NCBI GenBank assembly: GCA_019787685.1
Contig: JAHNUO010000031.1
Span: 186,001 to 250,000, forward strand
Origin: Chiua virens
Taxonomy: Eukaryota; Basidiomycota; Agaricomycetes; Boletales; Boletaceae
Direction: 5' to 3'
Length of the DNA stretch: 64,000 nt
Shown here: in pieces, positions 46,801-58,117 of the stretch
How the letters are laid out: each line of letters starts with the position of its first letter
How positions within the stretch are numbered: the first letter of the stretch is position 1
Position numbers and translations under genes: made by a program
The notes under the pieces: generated by a model
The model's input: only the letters and a program-made list of their open reading frames with translations
What the model was told of the DNA's origin: nothing
The model's database searches: none

Positions 46801-49800
46801 TTGGAGGAAATGTCTAGTGTCGTTTGTTCTACTCCTATTGGAACTCCAGCGTTCCCGGAGATTACTTCTTTTCGCTTTGAAGGGTCTTGAGGAGGAATTT
46901 TCAAAGGAATTAGAAAACGAGGGATGCGATGGGTGGGATGCAGAAAAATTCCCAGATTGGCTGTTGATTCAGGTGTGTCGCTACCCCGGACTTCTGATGT
47001 GCACTCATCTCGCTCCTTATGCATCTCAGCTGCAAGGAAACTTCCTCATACGTCGCACCCAGGCTAATGTTGCAATGGAGATGATATCCCCACGATCTGG
47101 AGAGAGCACCGTAATGCAGGTCAACATGGGCGAGGGGAAATCCTCTGTGATAATCCCGATCATCGCTGCCACCCTTGCTGATGGTCATCAGCTTGTGCGT
47201 GTCGTCGTCCCGAAAGCTTTGGTGCAGCAGATGGTTCACGTCTTGATCAGCCGTCTCGCCGGGCTAGTTAACAGGCGAATATACCAATTTTCCTATTCCC
47301 GCCGGCGCAGCTATGACCCATACGACACCTTGTCTGAATGCATGGAGCAGCATGGAATTCTCGTTACTCAGCCTGAGGGCGTCTTGTCACTCAAGCTGGC
47401 GAGTGTAGAGATGCAACTACCCGAGCATAAGCTTGTTGCTAAACCATCATCGGGATCTCAGTCGATCTATGACTGTAGTGTGGTGGCCAGGCAGCTCAAG
47501 GCTGTGAGTACAACTATGTTACTGGAACATTCAATTCAGCTGACTATTTTCCGAAAACAGTCAAATGATAGCTATCTTGCTAATTTGCTACGAGGAATTC
47601 ATATGGCCACAAAAGAAACCATAGGTACCTCTGGTATATTTCGGAACGATGATCATGCCACCTCGAAAGAACGTCGGTTCGTGAAGCTTCAGAAATGGCA
47701 TCACTCTCATGCTCGAGACATTCTTGACGAAAGCGACGAAATCCTTCATCCCCGGTTTCAATTAATTTATACGGTCGGCCATCAGCAACACATGGATGGA
47801 TATCCAGACCGATGGTCGGTTACTCAACAAATTATGAGGCTTGTGAAGCGGCACGCGCGCTCGCTCTCAATGAGTCTCCCTGACTCTGTTGAGTTCAAGC
47901 TCAGCAAACCTGGATCATTCCCATACGTCCGCATCTTGCGAACTTCCGACGCTGGTCGACGCTTGATCCTATTGCTTCTGCATGATGTGATGTCTGGCCA
48001 TCTTCCTTCCTTCCGTTTCCAGCACCTTAGTCAAACGCAACGAGATGCGATCCGTCATTTTCTCTCATTTGAAGATATTCACTTCGACAGAGCCAAGGAG
48101 GTGGAGGAATATGCTAAACAGTCTCAGCACAGCAACCTTTGGGGTGGACTGCTACTCCTGCGTGGTCTCTTCGCGTGCGATATTCTCCTGTTCGCCCTCA
48201 CAGAGCGGAGATGGCGCGTAGATTATGGCGTTATTCCGGACCGTTGGATTGCTATGAATGGTTACGGTGAGGCGCCAACTATGCTGGCTGTCCCATATCG
48301 AGCCAAAGACGTTCCGGCGCCCTACACCCAGTTTGGCCATCCAGACATCACCATCCTCCTCACATGCCTTTCTTATTACTACACCGGTCTCAGTAAAGCC
48401 CAACTCAGAGTTTCTTTTCAGATTCTTCTGGACGAGGATGACCCAACTGCAGAATATGCACTCTGGGTCGGTGACTGTGGTTCTGCGTCACTACCACCGT
48501 CTCTCCAGCACCTCGGGGAGTTCAACCTGGAGTCGTCGGAGCAATGGGATAAATACTTATATCCAATTTTCTCTTGCAACCAAACAGCGATCGATTTTTA
48601 CCTCTCGCGTGTCGTGTTTCCCAAAGAAGCGAAGGAATTTCCGTGGAAACTTGGTGGTTCCAGCTGGGATATAGCGGAAAAGAAGGAACGCCCAATCACG
48701 GGTAAGTCTGAGTTTCGTCTTGGACCGGACATGGAACTAACTCGTTGACACAATCATCAGGATTTTCGGGGACAAACGATAGTCGATATCTCTTACCCAT
48801 GTCCATTACTCAGCTTGATCTGGATCATCAACAGGGAACGAACGCAAGAGTGCTTGGCTACCTTCTCCAACCTGAAAACGATTCGTACGCGTTAATTACT
48901 CATGAGGACAGCAATCTAAGCAAGACACGCGAATTCCTGAAAACTGTAGTCAATCAAATTCCGGAAATCCGCGTCCTTCTGGACGTTGGGGCACAAATTC
49001 TTGATGTGTCCAATAAAAAGCTGGCCGAGGAATGGTTAGGTCTCACTGATCCTGGAATTGCTGGTGCCGTCTACTTTGATGACGACCGGAACGAGTTGAG
49101 GGTACTGACGAAGAACCGCGGTACACCCCTGCCCCTGGTGGCATCGCCGTTGTCCCAGCAGCTGGACCGTTGCGTTATTTATCTGGATGATGCTCATACC
49201 AGAGGGACCGACCTTAAGTTCCCGAAGGGATTTCGAGCGGCCGTCACGCTGGGACCCAAGGTCACGAAAGATCGGCTGGTTCAAGGTATGTCGATGATTG
49301 TGACACCATAGTTTATCAAGTATATCTTATCGTTGTGCCCAGGTTGCATGCGTATGCGCAGGCTTGGTCATGGACACTCCGTCATGTTCTTTGCGCCTCT
49401 CGAAGTTGATTTGAGCATCCGTTTTGTTACACAAAAAGAGGATGCGAAGATCCCCATCACTGCCGCCGATATCTTGAGATGGGCAATTCACGAGACCTTG
49501 ACCGATATTCAGGAACGGGCTCCGTATTGGGCGCAACAGGGCATGAGTCACCAACGCCGATATGATGCTTGGTCGCGTTACTGCAAGGGCGAGCTCGTCC
49601 CAGACCAACTGGCGGATGCGTGGCTTGAACCGGACGCCAAATCACTCACGGATCTCTATGCACCATACGAAACTGGAAATACTTCAAAAACTGCCTCGCA
49701 ACTGGAGAAATACATCAGTCGGCGCTGCGACGACCTCGGAGCCTCCAATTCATCGAACCGAACACAATTGGACGAGCAACTAGAAAGAGAGGTAAACCGC

Positions 49801-50742
49801 GAGATTGAGCGCGAGAGAGAGGTGGAGCTACCCCCCAAGGCAGAACTCGCTAGACATTTCCTTCATCCAGATGTCGTATTCTTCGTGAGAGCCGGTACCC
49901 TCCGTGCATCCAGTGCGTTTCGCCCCGTCTTCACTGCTCTCGACCAGAGTTCTGCAGCTGCCGGAGAAGCACACGCAGGCTGGAGTCCATTCATCTTCGC
50001 GACGGCGGATTTCTGCGAGACGATCAAAGAAATACCGCCTGGGGGCAGGATGGATCAATATCTGCGCCCTGTTCAATGGGTTGTCTCTGGAAGAAAGGAT
50101 CGGGACCGAGTACTTGTACTTGTGAGCCCATTTGAAGCGCATCACTTGATGCCCGATATCAGGGTCAGCAACCATGTCCACCTCCACGTTTATGTACCAC
50201 GCACATCCGAACGCATGAAGCCTGCCGACGACCTCATGTTCTATTCCATCCCACCTGTTCCCGACGACTGGACTCCACCTTGGGATCTCATCGACCAGCT
50301 GAACATATTCGCTGGACAACTGTATCTCAGGGACTACGATTCGTATCTCCGACTTTCCCATTTCCTTCAAATACAGAAACAATCACGGGAAGACCGGATG
50401 AAAAAAGCTGCCCGGTACAATCTATTCAATCTTCGTTCTCGCCAGGAACTTGAAAAGGCAGACCCCGATTCACTTCTACCCTCCATGATGATGTTACTGG
50501 CTATTCGGAGGAGAGGCTTTCCTTTTTCTGATAGCCACATGGGAAAAATTCTTCAAGGGCAGTCACTGACAAGGGCGGACTTCAAGTCCGCGAGGTCGAC
50601 TGGGTCTAACCATCGTACTGCTATCCGCGATGGAAAGACGGAGCACAATACCAGATCGAGAAGCGCGTCCCCATCGGGTTCGGACACAGATTGTGATGAA
50701 GACAGGTCCTACGTTGTTATCGGCCGTTCCCAAGGGATCTAA
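40860..50742 (+). CDS. Giant DUF6606/DUF3638/DUF3645 protein (annotated in fungi as ubiquitinyl-hydrolase-like)
   Basis: About 3,100 residues. N-terminal DUF6606-like region (NYVATHVFLPVQVPK; DILAFHVGTQRAAVIFRK; WRRSSLWLLVRVAIQTSF; LTALELWVALDKMIVEEIPI). Then a long helical middle part, and a DUF3638 core with a P-loop NMGEGKSSVIIPIIAATLAD (47123-47182) and an acidic DILDESDEIL (47717-47746) that look like Walker A and B. DUF3645 then ITGFSGTNDSRYLLPMS; DDAHTRGTDLKFPKGFRAAV; GCMRMRRLGHGHSVMFF; a Glu/Arg-rich coil (REIEREREVELPPKAELA); and a Ser-rich C-terminal tail ending at 50742. Introns at 44273-44321, 44398-44454, about 47503-47559, 48703-48759 and 49287-49341. From 42219 on, every exon is open. 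Before that the reading frame must change seven times, always +1 (see findings). A fragment of this gene is at 18.5 kb. Cellular role poorly known. Confidence 0.8.
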
Positions 50743-51356
50743 GCGGTATGACGATTCGTCGAGGTACGGGTATGTTCCTCGATAGCTGTAAATGAAACGC
50801 TCATTGTCTCCTAGTCCTGTTTTTCTGACGCACCCGGCGCACCTTGCTAGCCCGCTTTGGTTGTGTTGAATTCTTTCATGTTATGTGCTTCCTTTTCTTA
50901 GACCTCAGTGCGCTGCCAGCGGCTCCTTTGATCTTGTTCTAACAAGTTGTATAATACTGTGTAATATGCTATCCATTTCGTTTATACTGTTCAACTTTCA
51001 GATCTCAGACTCTGGGTGTACACGTAATGAAGTCCCACGCGTGGCCCTCATAAACTCAAATTTCTCAAAACTGTTTTCTTTGATTCTTCCACAATCAAAA
51101 ACGCCAGATGAAGAGAAACGACGGTGCAGAGAGTTGAGCTGTACCCTCGTTTCTAACGATGGGTTCGCATTGACATCGCCCGTTCGGCACCACATTTCCT
51201 TGTTACTTCGTAAAAGGGACGGGCTTGCATTCCTCTGAGGCGTTCTTTGCGTGGAACATTCAGAATTCTGCTCCATTCATATTGCTAATAATACAGAAGC
51301 TTATACCCCTCTTCTTATCCTATTCTAATGCTGAATGAAACATGGGATGTATATTA
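50743..51356. other. Intergenic between convergent DUF3638 and MsrA genes
   Basis: 3' flanks of two converging genes, A/T-rich toward 51300. No gene recognised; a 117-codon plus frame at 50885-51238 has no motif. Confidence 0.55.
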
Positions 51357-52019
51357 TTACCAATGCAGTCTGTGAGTCTCGCATTGGTATCCATGTGGAA
51401 CCTTGAATAGGTAGAGCTGGTGATATTCTTCTGCATCATACCATGGTCCAGCGTGGAGAATCTCGGTGATGATTTTCTTTCCCTTGGGTGTGAAATGTTT
51501 GGCTTGAACTTCCTCTGTGACACGTTTCGCGATGCTTTCTTGCTCGGCGCTGTGAGTGAAGATGGCAGACCGATATTCTGCGGGCACCTATAGATCAGGA
51601 GACGTGATACAATGTTGGGCTGTTCACGACGTACGGGTACCGATATCCGCTCCCTGTCTGTCCAAGGTCGTCGGGTCGTGTGTGCGATAGAAGAACTCTA
51701 CCGCAGAATGTGTTCAGTTTGACGACATCATTAACACAGATCCACATATCTACTCACCGACGAGTTCGTCATAAGTCACGACGGAAGGATCAAATTCGAT
51801 CCTAAGCGCCTCCGCGTGGTCCGTCGTACCAGTGCACACCTCTTCGTAGCTCGGTTTGACCGACAGTTCCTTGCCCCCAATGTATCCGACCGCGGTCTTC
51901 AAGATCCCCTTGTTCTCGGAGGGTGGGTAATGCTTCAAAAATATATGCTCCACCCCCCAGAAACAACCTGCTGCAAAGGTGGCAATCTCTGGCTGCTGTG
52001 ATGCTGTATTCGGAGACAT
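51357..52019 (-). CDS. Peptide methionine-S-sulfoxide reductase MsrA
   Basis: Reduces methionine-S-sulfoxide in proteins and free Met using thioredoxin. Exon 1 from MSPNTASQQPEIATFAAGCFWGVEH carries the catalytic motif GCFWG, then GYIGGKELSVKPSYEEVCTG and DHAEALRIEFDP; an intron of about 60 bp; EFFYRTHDPTTLDRQGADIG; a second intron joining to TQYRSAIFTHSAEQ; then ILHAGPWYDAEEYHQLYLFK near the C-terminus. About 170 residues, normal length. The frame is open further upstream to 52151 (MFSRLISLATKTFSTTGMDP), which looks like a mitochondrial presequence; reading through the intervening 43-bp intron-like segment keeps it in frame, whereas splicing it out does not, so two isoforms are possible. Confidence 0.88.
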
Positions 52020-52298
52020 GCTATAAGTATGCAAGCAGCAAGGGCGTCGTGATAGATACGTACCTGAAGTCATTGCGGAGCGGTAGTGAGATGGATCCAT
52101 GCCGGTCGTTGAGAATGTTTTCGTGGCGAGCGAGATAAGGCGACTAAACATTGCAAGTATGTGCTTTGTTGGAATTGCCGCGTTGGCGTCAATTGAACGT
52201 TCTGAATCATTCATGCATAGGGATACTTACATGATGTAAAGCTTGTCACACGATACGAGCCGGCGCTTGCACGCGTTATTCGGTCACCATTCTTTGCG
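52020..52298. promoter_or_regulatory. Shared promoter region of MsrA and the PGM-like gene
   Basis: Head-to-head genes with about 280 bp between the chosen start codons. No named element seen. Confidence 0.45.
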
Positions 52299-53479
52299 AT
52301 GCTCCTCGTCTCGTTTGTATGTACACGAAACCTTGCTGTCTGGTCGCTGACAAGTCATATTGAACATAGATCAGGCACGGAGAATCCCTCGATAATCTTG
52401 TAAGCATCACACTCTACTGCGCTCACATTGGTCATGACATCTCCATGATCAGAAATCGATTTGGTCGGGCCAAAGGGATGCAGAACTGAGTGAACTCGGT
52501 GAGTAGCGTCCATTATGATATCTGCAATTGACCAATCCAGCCACCAGGCGTGCGAGTGAGCACGACAGATATCTCCTTTTCGCATATTCCTCATCATGGC
52601 GGACGCAGCAAGCCACAGCACTGGGTGATTCCTACAGCCGATACCCGTCTCGATGCGATCATCACTTCAGACCTCAAGCGTGCTCACTGCAACGGCCCTA
52701 GCACTTCTCAACGGCCAGCCCGAGCCGAAGCCATCCTTCAAAGTAGATCGGGACCTCCGTGAACAATTTTTCGGCGAGGCTGAGGGAAACCCTTGGGCGA
52801 TGCGTCGTATTCCAGGAAAATCCATCGATGATCATTTCAGGGATGGTCAATATCCGATTTTGTTCAATCGGGAGGATAGGTTTCCCAACGGAGAGAGTCT
52901 GAATGACCTTGCCGTACGGGCCGAACGCTCCATTAAAGATCTTGTTTTAAAACCTAGCCTGTCTCGCGCGATCTCGGATGGCGAGGACGTACATGTTGCA
53001 GTGGTCAGCCACGGCCTTTTCATTAGCGAACTTATACCTGCTCTGCTGAAGTGGAGCGGCAGTGATATGCCGACAAAGGATTACAGAGGATTGATGAACA
53101 CTGCTTGGGCCAGAGTCACCGTGCAAGTCAAGGTGATATTCCTCTTCCTCGACTAGCGCACTTGACCAAATGTAGATAGCCTGGAACGGAAATACCACAA
53201 ATAACCAGCGAACTCGAGAACTTACCCCCTTTGATCGTCACGGTCACCGACGTAAACCGACACGAGCATATTGCCAACGTTGTGAGTCGCCTTGTCGCCT
53301 TATTTAAATTGTCTAATGATCGCTCCTAGAAGCGTCAGAGAGGGATCGTCGAGCACGACCCCAAGCAGCGTAGCATTCACGAATTCTTTGGTGGAGGTGA
53401 TACGAAGTTGACGCCCGAGGTGCTAGAGCACGGAATGAGTAACGCGATGGACGAGGTGGGGGTAGAAGAGCGGAACTGA
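52299..53479 (+). CDS. Phosphoglycerate-mutase-like histidine phosphatase, with an 8-nt micro-exon and two apparent +1 disruptions
   Basis: Histidine phosphatase superfamily member, catalytic His in the RHG motif; likely a broad phosphatase or fructose-bisphosphatase/PGM-like enzyme rather than the glycolytic enzyme. Exons: 52299-52316 (MLLVSF), 52370-52399 (IRHGESLDNL), 52453-52498 (KSIWSGQRDAELSEL), 52548-52555 (8 nt, completing GVR), 52609 onward (QATALGDSY...). Then ADTRLDAIITSDLKRAH, ALALLNGQPEPKPSFKVD, LREQFFGEAEGNPWAMRR, HVAVVSHGLFISEL (second catalytic His), ELTPLIVTVTDVNRHEHIAN and a C-terminus around SIHEFFGGG, TGA at 53477-53479. One base too many is present near 52636 and again near 52687, so the exon is frameshifted twice within about 50 bp. 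A partial copy lies at 30737-31294. Confidence 0.8.
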
Positions 53480-54126
53480 TACGTTTAGAGGCGGTGTGGA
53501 GGGACTGTGCCCACTTGTAGGCCGCAGGATACCACGGAGAATCTAGACCGTCTGCAGCCCCACTTTCCAAGGGAAAGCACTTTTGGTCCATGCGTCTACT
53601 TCTGCATCAGTTTTGAGGGGGTAAAGTAAATGAAGGTCGTGGAAGAATTCCTTTCCTCGTCAGCGCGAGAAAATCCTCCTCGAGATAGCTGTCACGGAGC
53701 AGACTAAGTTGGACTGCCAATAAAAACATAGTTCTTGCTAGCTAACAGAACGTATCGAACGGGTTATATCTTGCGATTACCTGACTCAGAAGTCTGAATC
53801 GCGCGACTCCTGCGCTGTTCGATAAACGAATCCACGATGTCCAACTTCTCGATAAATGTGTTACATATGGAAGCAATATCTGGGGGGCCCAATCTTTACC
53901 AACCTGCTGTGTCTTCCAGGTTGTCAAATATATAGCTGAAAACAACAAGACGTTACTTGGTGATAAGGCCGGGAATGTTTGATGAATCGTTGTCTATGAG
54001 AGCCGCTGAGTGTCATAACCTTTCGTTTACTTCAAGCGGCGCTCCAAATATACGACCCGTAAACTCGCGAGGACGAGACTAAAATTGGTTTGAACACGAA
54101 GTTACTTACCTCCGCAAGTCGCGTCA
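53480..54126. other. Intergenic; no gene recognised
   Basis: About 53740-53870 has weak similarity to 31380-31520, the DNA downstream of the PGM-like pseudogene. Nothing else recognisable. Confidence 0.5.
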
Positions 54127-54736
54127 ATGAGTCGCTCGTCCTTTTTCTCGTCATTCCTGAACGTCCTCCACGCCGACGCAGAGGAGAAGGAGGAAGTCGT
54201 AGTGTCTACACAGACCGAAGAGGCCGAACAAGTCGAAGAGGACGCCGAGGAACCAGAAGATGTCAGTATAGCCTACATGACTCGTTCCCCCAGTCTTCTC
54301 ATGTGTTTTCCGTCAGTCACACCCTGAAATCCGTGACGAATGTAAAGCCTCGACCAAATGCGCACCTCTGACGCGGCACTTTGAACATTGTCAAGAGAAG
54401 ATCTCGGCAGGCGAAGGTTATAAGGGCGAGGACTGTGTAGAAGAATTGTGAGTCAACAAAACACCTTTTCTGTGTTGTTAGCTAACAGCTACTCTTAATA
54501 GATGTACGTCTCCCTTTCACTTTTCATGGGAACCAGACTGACGTCACTTAATTGTGCCTACTCGATGGATTTCAGTCCAGTACGTGTTTTGTAATTGACG
54601 AATGTTGCATCATTGACCCTGTGCGCAGCATGATGCACTGTGTTGATGTATGTCATTTCCAGTCCGCCATTCACTTGACTATTAACAGTCTCCGCAGGCT
54701 TGTGCAGGACCGAAACTATTCTCCAAGCTGAAGTAG
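54127..54736 (+). CDS. QCR6: QCR6, acidic hinge subunit of cytochrome bc1 (complex III), with micro-exons
   Basis: Small acidic hinge protein that helps cytochrome c1 dock cytochrome c at the inner mitochondrial membrane. Exons 54127-54261, 54317-54447, 54502-54503 (2 nt), 54576-54579 (4 nt), 54629-54647 (19 nt) and 54698-54736 give a 109-residue protein: MSRSSFFSSFLNVLHADAEE, a run of Glu, then HPEIRDECKASTKCAPLTRH, EHCQEKISAGEGYKGEDCVE, ELFHMMHCVDACAGPKLFSK and LK. The four Cys of the twin hairpin pairs are present. The two micro-exons together spell the last base of Leu, then Phe and His-1 of the conserved LFHMMHCVD; each flanking intron (54, 72, 49 bp) has a GTGAGT/GTACGT donor, a CTAAC/CTGAC/TTGAC branch-like site and an AG acceptor. 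A single 181-bp intron (54448-54628) would also be in frame but gives EEFMMHCVD, losing two conserved residues. Confidence 0.85.
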
Positions 54737-55440
54737 ATGAATGCCATTACATTAGAGGTAAGAATCCCTCCCGCATGTAAATTCACAATCAATGATGCTT
54801 TCAGAGATTAGATTCCTCCCTGGCTTACGCGAGGATGGAATATATCACGATTTCATCCTTTTGTCATGAACTCCATTCAAAACATGTAAGCAGTGAGGCT
54901 GTAAATCCCTGGGGCCCGGATAGTCAGGTGTGAAATTGGTTCCGGGACACTAGGAATACAACCCATCTGGCGGGTAAGACTGTCATGTCGATCTGTACTT
55001 CTGCGTCTTCGTGTGTCTGCGCGTCGCAGAGGCTTACTCAAGTGTGCACTTCCCGACTGCCTGACAATTTCCATGAGATTTGGCTTCGTGAATTTGGTCC
55101 CATGTTCATTGTCGTGCAATCGACACGACTTTCTGAGGCGTGCATGTATAAACTTTTGTAGACCCAAAGTCTTGCCAGGTGTTTGTACCAATGTGTTGGA
55201 GTGCACGTGATGGCAGTAATATACTTTCGTCCACTTGTATGCAATCATCTTGAGACCGATAGAATCTCTGAACAGGTCTGCGGCGCTCAAGCATCCTTGA
55301 AGGATCTCCGGATTGGTTAGTGCCTTTATTTCACCAAAGGTGCTTTATGGATAACATATAGCTCTGTAGGAGCGGGAATCATAGCAGACTTCTAGCCGTC
55401 ATGTCATCTGAACCTGCACCTACGACCAAGACGGCTGAAA
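54737..55440. other. Intergenic; possible unassigned minus-strand frame
   Basis: A 137-codon minus-strand frame (54877-55290) has no motif or compositional support, so no gene is called. The rest is the 3' flank of QCR6 and the 5' flank of the membrane protein at 55441. Confidence 0.4.
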
Positions 55441-55938
55441 ATGTCCCCTGGCACAACGGCGGAACCTCCGCCAATCGCCATGCTCCTCCCCTTACTACAG
55501 TCAGTCTTAGCAGGGCTGACTCTCTTATTTGGCCTTGGTGTTCGTCTTCTTTTCGCCATGGTGTACCCACTACGCATCATCTGGTACATCCTTTACGTCT
55601 TGCTGTCGCCCCTCACGGTCGTCATAAAGATTTCACTCGACCTCGTGCTGTTCACCCCGTTTTCGATCATCCATAAGCTTGCAGTTGCATTCTATCCCGT
55701 CTACGTCTTCTGCGCGGCTGCATGCATCTTCGGGGCCACCGTCGGGCTGTTTGGAAACTACGTTTCCACCACCATCCTAAACTCCATCTCTCGAACGAAG
55801 TACTTCACCCAACCCCCGAGTCCTCCGCCTCAGCTAGCACCCCAGGTAGCGCTACGCAAACGGAAGAGAAAATCTAGTACGATTACAGTAGAAGATCTCG
55901 TTTATGCACGCAAGTGGAGAGATGAGTTGTTTTCTTAA
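55441..55938 (+). CDS. Small integral membrane protein, unknown function
   Basis: An uninterrupted 165-residue frame: short polar N-terminus (MSPGTTAEPPP), then about 100 residues that are almost wholly hydrophobic in two or three long helices (LLPLLQSVLAGLTLLFGLGV, LLFAMVYPLRIIWYILYVLL, FCAAACIFGATVGLFGNYVS), then a Pro-rich linker and a basic stretch (ALRKRKRKSSTITVEDLV) ending KWRDELFS. The helix arrangement, with a Pro-containing re-entrant look (YPLRIIWY, LSPLTVV, FTPFSI), recalls fungal lipid-droplet/seipin-partner proteins such as Ldb16, but that is only a resemblance. No other family recognised. Confidence 0.6.
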   Translation: MSPGTTAEPPPIAMLLPLLQSVLAGLTLLFGLGVRLLFAMVYPLRIIWYILYVLLSPLTVVIKISLDLVLFTPFSIIHKLAVAFYPVYVFCAAACIFGATVGLFGNYVSTTILNSISRTKYFTQPPSPPPQLAPQVALRKRKRKSSTITVEDLVYARKWRDELFS

Positions 55939-56265
55939 TTGCAACTTATGCAGGTGTACATCATGGTACGACGCTCTATCACGATTGTACCACGACTGTG
56001 CGACTTTGGACGATGTTGTAATGGGGACTCTGGGTCGGGCATGGCGCACTTTATTTTTTTTTCTTTCTGGGTATTTTGTTTTCTCCCGTCTGGAGGTGCC
56101 TTGTTACTCGTATACTACCAAGGTAAACCTTATTGATTATACTATGGGCACAGCCACGACCCCTAACATCGGCTCCGCTTCTCCCCGAGTCATCCGAGTC
56201 CGACATCTTTGTCATATATTTATCGAAGCGGTCCGGGTACCAATCACTTTCCTTCAGCATTACTC

Positions 56266-57721
56266 ATGACTCGCTCCTGTAGTGACGCACTCTCCACCAA
56301 GGAGCCAGGTAATGATTTCCGGACAATGTTTTCTTGTATCTCACTTTGTCTCAAGTGGTAAAAGAGCCTGAAGTTGCGACGTTCAAGTGTCGCTCGCCTC
56401 ACCCGAGTCGGATTGTGATACGCTCAATGATTCAAATATCCATTCACCACCTCCCGAGTCCCTGGACAGAGTTGGAACCGATCATCCACTTCACAATAGG
56501 TTTGTCGGCGACGTAGATCTCCCTGAATGTACGTCTTCTGGCTTTCACCCGTGTGTCATTATTTACCCCTCAAGCAGGCGAGGAGCCGTTATTAAAACCG
56601 ACCAAGCACCGGTTCGTGCTGTTTCCTATACAATATCGCGAAGTATGCATGTCATCATTGCGTCCGTATTTGTGATCGACTCCAGCCTAGATTTGGCAAA
56701 TGTACAAAAAATCGCAAGCATGTTTTTGGACTGCCGAAGAAATAGATCTTTCAAATGATATCCGTGACTGGACCCAGCGTCTCACCGACAACGAACGTCA
56801 TTTCGTCTCGCGCGTGCTTGCTTTCTTTGCAGCGTCGGACGGCATTGTGAACGAAAACCTGGTCGAGCGTTTCTCGAACGAGGTGCAAGTCGCGGAAGCA
56901 CGTTCGTTCTATGGGTTTCAAATCATGATGGAGAACATCCATTCCGAAACCTACTCTCTTCTCATTGACACGTACGTCAAGGATCCGGACGAGCGCCAGT
57001 ATCTGTTTGACGCGATAGAAACTATCCCGTGTATAAAGCGCAAGGCTGATTGGACGCTCAGATGGATCTCCGACAGGCACTCCACGTTTTCCGAGCGTCT
57101 AGTTGCATTCGCAGCCGTGGAGGGCATCTTCTTCTCCGGATCGTTTGCCTCTATTTTTTGGTTGAAGAAGCGTGGTCTCATGCCAGGTCTCACCTTTTCC
57201 AACGAGCTCATCAGCCGCGATGAAGGGATGCACACCGACTTTGCTTGTCTGCTGTTCAGCCATCTCAGGCGTCGACCGCACCCTGACGTCATCGAGCGCA
57301 TTATCATGGAGGCCGTCAAGATCGAGCAAGAGTTTCTAACTGGTACGTGTTCGATCTTTTGTAGATGAACGCGTACTCACAACATGTCCCAGACGCGCTC
57401 CCAGTCGCGCTCATTGGCATGAATGCCCAGGTTATGTGTCAATACATTGAATTTGTCGCCGATCGCTTGCTGGTGTCGCTCGGCAACGCCAAGGCGTACA
57501 ATGCGGAGAATCCGTTTGATTTCATGGACATGATCTCGCTGCAAGGCAAGACCAACTTTTTCGAGAAGCGCACGTCGGACTATGCCAAGGCCCACGTGAA
57601 TTACACGAACCCGTCGGTTGTGGGGAATGCCTCTCGTCGAACCTTGTGAGTGGCTCTGTTGTTCGTGCGCGTCCTTGGCAACGGCTGACAGTTCTGTAGC
57701 TCGCTAGATGAGGATTTTTGA
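56266..57721 (+). CDS. Ribonucleoside-diphosphate reductase small subunit (class Ia R2)
   Basis: Provides the di-iron tyrosyl radical for dNTP synthesis. The N-terminal exons ([14 protein letters not shown], then [17 protein letters not shown]... to FVGDVDLPE) are inferred; the conserved part starts at [19 protein letters not shown]. Iron ligands and radical Tyr are all visible: [14 protein letters not shown] (first Asp), [17 protein letters not shown] and [20 protein letters not shown] (Glu, His and the radical Tyr), [18 protein letters not shown] (Glu) and [13 protein letters not shown] (Glu, His). After an intron near 57341: [40 protein letters not shown]. The last exon gives the C-terminal FSLDEDF that binds the large subunit, TGA at 57719-57721. 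About 400 residues. Converges with METTL16. Confidence 0.92.
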
Positions 57722-58117
57722 TGTCGTTGGACGTCTTACCACCACTCATAGTATACTCTATTGAAAAGTGCCTTGCGAGGCTTTGGACATCCTATCGTAC
57801 ATTATCTGTATATATCGTTATGCACTACTATTACTCGGACACGTCAATACCATGTTGTAATTCGATAACATGTTCATTTACCGTCAGGATCGTCGAATCG
57901 TCGAATCGTGCACGAGCGGTCCGTATCCGCTGGACACGTTACCTTTACAAGGTTAGCCATTTCCACTTGATGGCCGCCTCCTTATAAGCTGAACATTGAA
58001 CCATCGCAATTGAGCGATTCAAGTTGAAGCAGGCCGACAAGGAAAATATTAACATGGTATATTATAGCGTATACTTTCGAGTGCAAGACATCAACGTCAA
58101 TGAGATCCCGAGGTCGC
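57722..58117. other. Intergenic between convergent RNR and METTL16 genes
   Basis: 3' flanks of two converging genes; A/T-rich around 57760-57860. Nothing else recognised. Confidence 0.55.

Noticed and set aside
47503..47559. In-frame 57-bp intron in the DUF3638 gene as part of the coding sequence
   Set aside because: The stretch has clean GTGAGT and CAG ends, a branch-like site and non-conserved peptide content, so it was read as an intron even though retention would keep the frame.
54448..54628. Single 181-bp intron in QCR6
   Set aside because: It is in frame, so it cannot be excluded, but it removes conserved residues and is far longer than the other introns in the window; the micro-exon model explains the three internal donor and acceptor pairs.
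54877..55290. 137-codon minus-strand frame
   Set aside because: Starts with an attractive Met but shows no hydrophobic or domain pattern, and the frame is rich in Arg/Ser/His as expected for random antisense reading.
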